DNA of 6,022 nt, taken from positions 1 through 6,022 of the forward strand of contig CAIZGZ010000205.1 of NCBI GenBank assembly GCA_903932695.1, given 5' to 3'. The stretch is from an uncultured Actinomycetes bacterium. GTDB lineage: Bacteria > Actinomycetota > Actinomycetes > Nanopelagicales > Nanopelagicaceae. Of the stretch, positions 5,436 to 6,022 are shown in pieces. The position numbers and the translations under genes were made by a program. The notes under the pieces are model-generated. The model worked only from the letters and a program-made list of their open reading frames with translations. It made no database searches and was not told where the DNA came from. How positions within the stretch are numbered: the stretch's first letter is position 1; every line of letters starts with the position of its first letter.

Positions 5436-6022
5436 TTGACCTCAAGGTACTTCGAGAAGATCCAGAGCGCGTACGCCTCTCTCAAAAAGTTCGCGGTGAG
5501 AACCCTGAGCTCGTTGATCAACTCTTGCAGGCAGATACCGCTCGTCGTGAAGCGATCACCGCCTTTGAAGCTTTGCGTGCAGAACAAAACCTGCTCTCGA
5601 AATCGGTTGGTGCAGCAAAAGGTGACGAGAAAGCTGCGATCCTTGAAAGCGCAAAGGAACTTTCGGCCCGCGTGAAAGTTGCAGATAGCGCTCGCGCAGA
5701 AGCAGAAGCTGCAGCAGATGCACTCCTCCTTCAAATTCATAATCTTATTGATCCAGATGCGCCAGTTGGCGGCGAAGAAGATTTCGTCATCCTTGAACAT
5801 GTTGGCACTCCTCGTGATTTTGCTGCCGAAGGATTCGAGGCAAAAGATCACGTTGAGATCGGAAAGATCCTTAAGGCGATCGATACAGAACGCGGTGCAA
5901 AGGTCTCTGGCTCTCGCTTCTACTATCTCACCGGTCCTGGCGCGCTCCTCGAGTTTGCGCTCGTTAACTATGCGATTGCTTCGGCAACAAAAGCCGGATT
6001 CACACCTGTCATTCCACCGGTA
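5432..6022 (+). CDS. serS: Seryl-tRNA synthetase, N-terminal part (cut by window edge)
   Basis: The first 197 codons of a class II synthetase that joins serine to tRNA-Ser (and to tRNA-Sec where present). It begins (M)IDLKVLREDPERVR, the standard SerS start. A long charged, alanine-rich helical arm (about residues 25-102, e.g. REAITAFEALRAEQNLLSKSVG) forms the antiparallel coiled coil that grips the long variable arm of tRNA-Ser. The catalytic domain follows (HNLIDPDAPVG, KDHVEIGKIL, GSRFYYLTGPGALLEFALVNYA) and reaches class II motif 1 (GFTPVIPPV) at the edge. Motifs 2 and 3 lie outside the window. GTG at 5432 overlaps the pheA stop as GTGA, so the two genes probably share a transcript. In Mycobacterium pheA and serS also lie close together, so the pairing appears to be old. 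Confidence 0.97.
   Translation, partial: MIDLKVLREDPERVRLSQKVRGENPELVDQLLQADTARREAITAFEALRAEQNLLSKSVGAAKGDEKAAILESAKELSARVKVADSARAEAEAAADALLLQIHNLIDPDAPVGGEEDFVILEHVGTPRDFAAEGFEAKDHVEIGKILKAIDTERGAKVSGSRFYYLTGPGALLEFALVNYAIASATKAGFTPVIPPV

Noticed and set aside
5339..5851. 170-codon minus-strand open frame opposite the end of pheA and the start of serS
   Set aside because: It lies wholly opposite two well-supported genes, its translation is rich in Cys and Phe with no recognisable domain, and it looks like a shadow frame.

Overview
The window reads as ordinary, densely packed chromosome from an actinobacterium. The best evidence is the gene set and its order: crgA (a division protein confined to Actinobacteria), a pabA/trpG-type glutamine amidotransferase, a PASTA-domain pknB and a PP2C phosphatase sit together, as in the crgA - trpG - pknB ... 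pstP region near the origin of Mycobacterium and relatives. Base composition is moderate, near 50% GC by eye, and intergenic gaps are very short. Both fit a small-genome, streamlined actinobacterium (freshwater or marine plankton types are a plausible guess) better than a high-GC soil form. The lineage is inference; no rRNA is present to settle it.

Layout. Positions 1-1151 (minus strand) hold a two-component system: an OmpR/PhoP-type response regulator followed 12 bases later by its sensor kinase, which is cut by the left edge. A 99-base gap (1152-1250) carries a cluster of inverted and direct repeats upstream of the regulator. Then come crgA (minus) and, across a 63-base divergent gap, a pabA/trpG glutaminase subunit (plus). 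This converges with only 6 bases to spare on pknB (minus). pknB is translationally coupled (ATGA overlap) behind a PP2C-type Ser/Thr phosphatase. Across a 46-base divergent gap lies pheA (prephenate dehydratase, plus), whose stop overlaps (GTGA) the start of serS (seryl-tRNA synthetase), cut by the right edge.

How the genes work together. PknB and the phosphatase form a writer/eraser pair for Ser/Thr phosphorylation, with PknB sensing cell-wall fragments through PASTA repeats; CrgA acts at the division septum. The two-component pair senses an unknown outside signal. PabA/TrpG and PheA both act on chorismate-derived metabolism (folate or tryptophan, and phenylalanine), and SerS charges tRNA-Ser.

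I see no mobile element, CRISPR array, tRNA, rRNA or clear novel system. The main points worth a second look are the repeat cluster at 1184-1232, a recurrent -10-like hexamer 6-7 bases before four unlinked start codons (suggesting leaderless mRNAs), the reduced pknB/phosphatase locus, and the almost gapless convergent pair.
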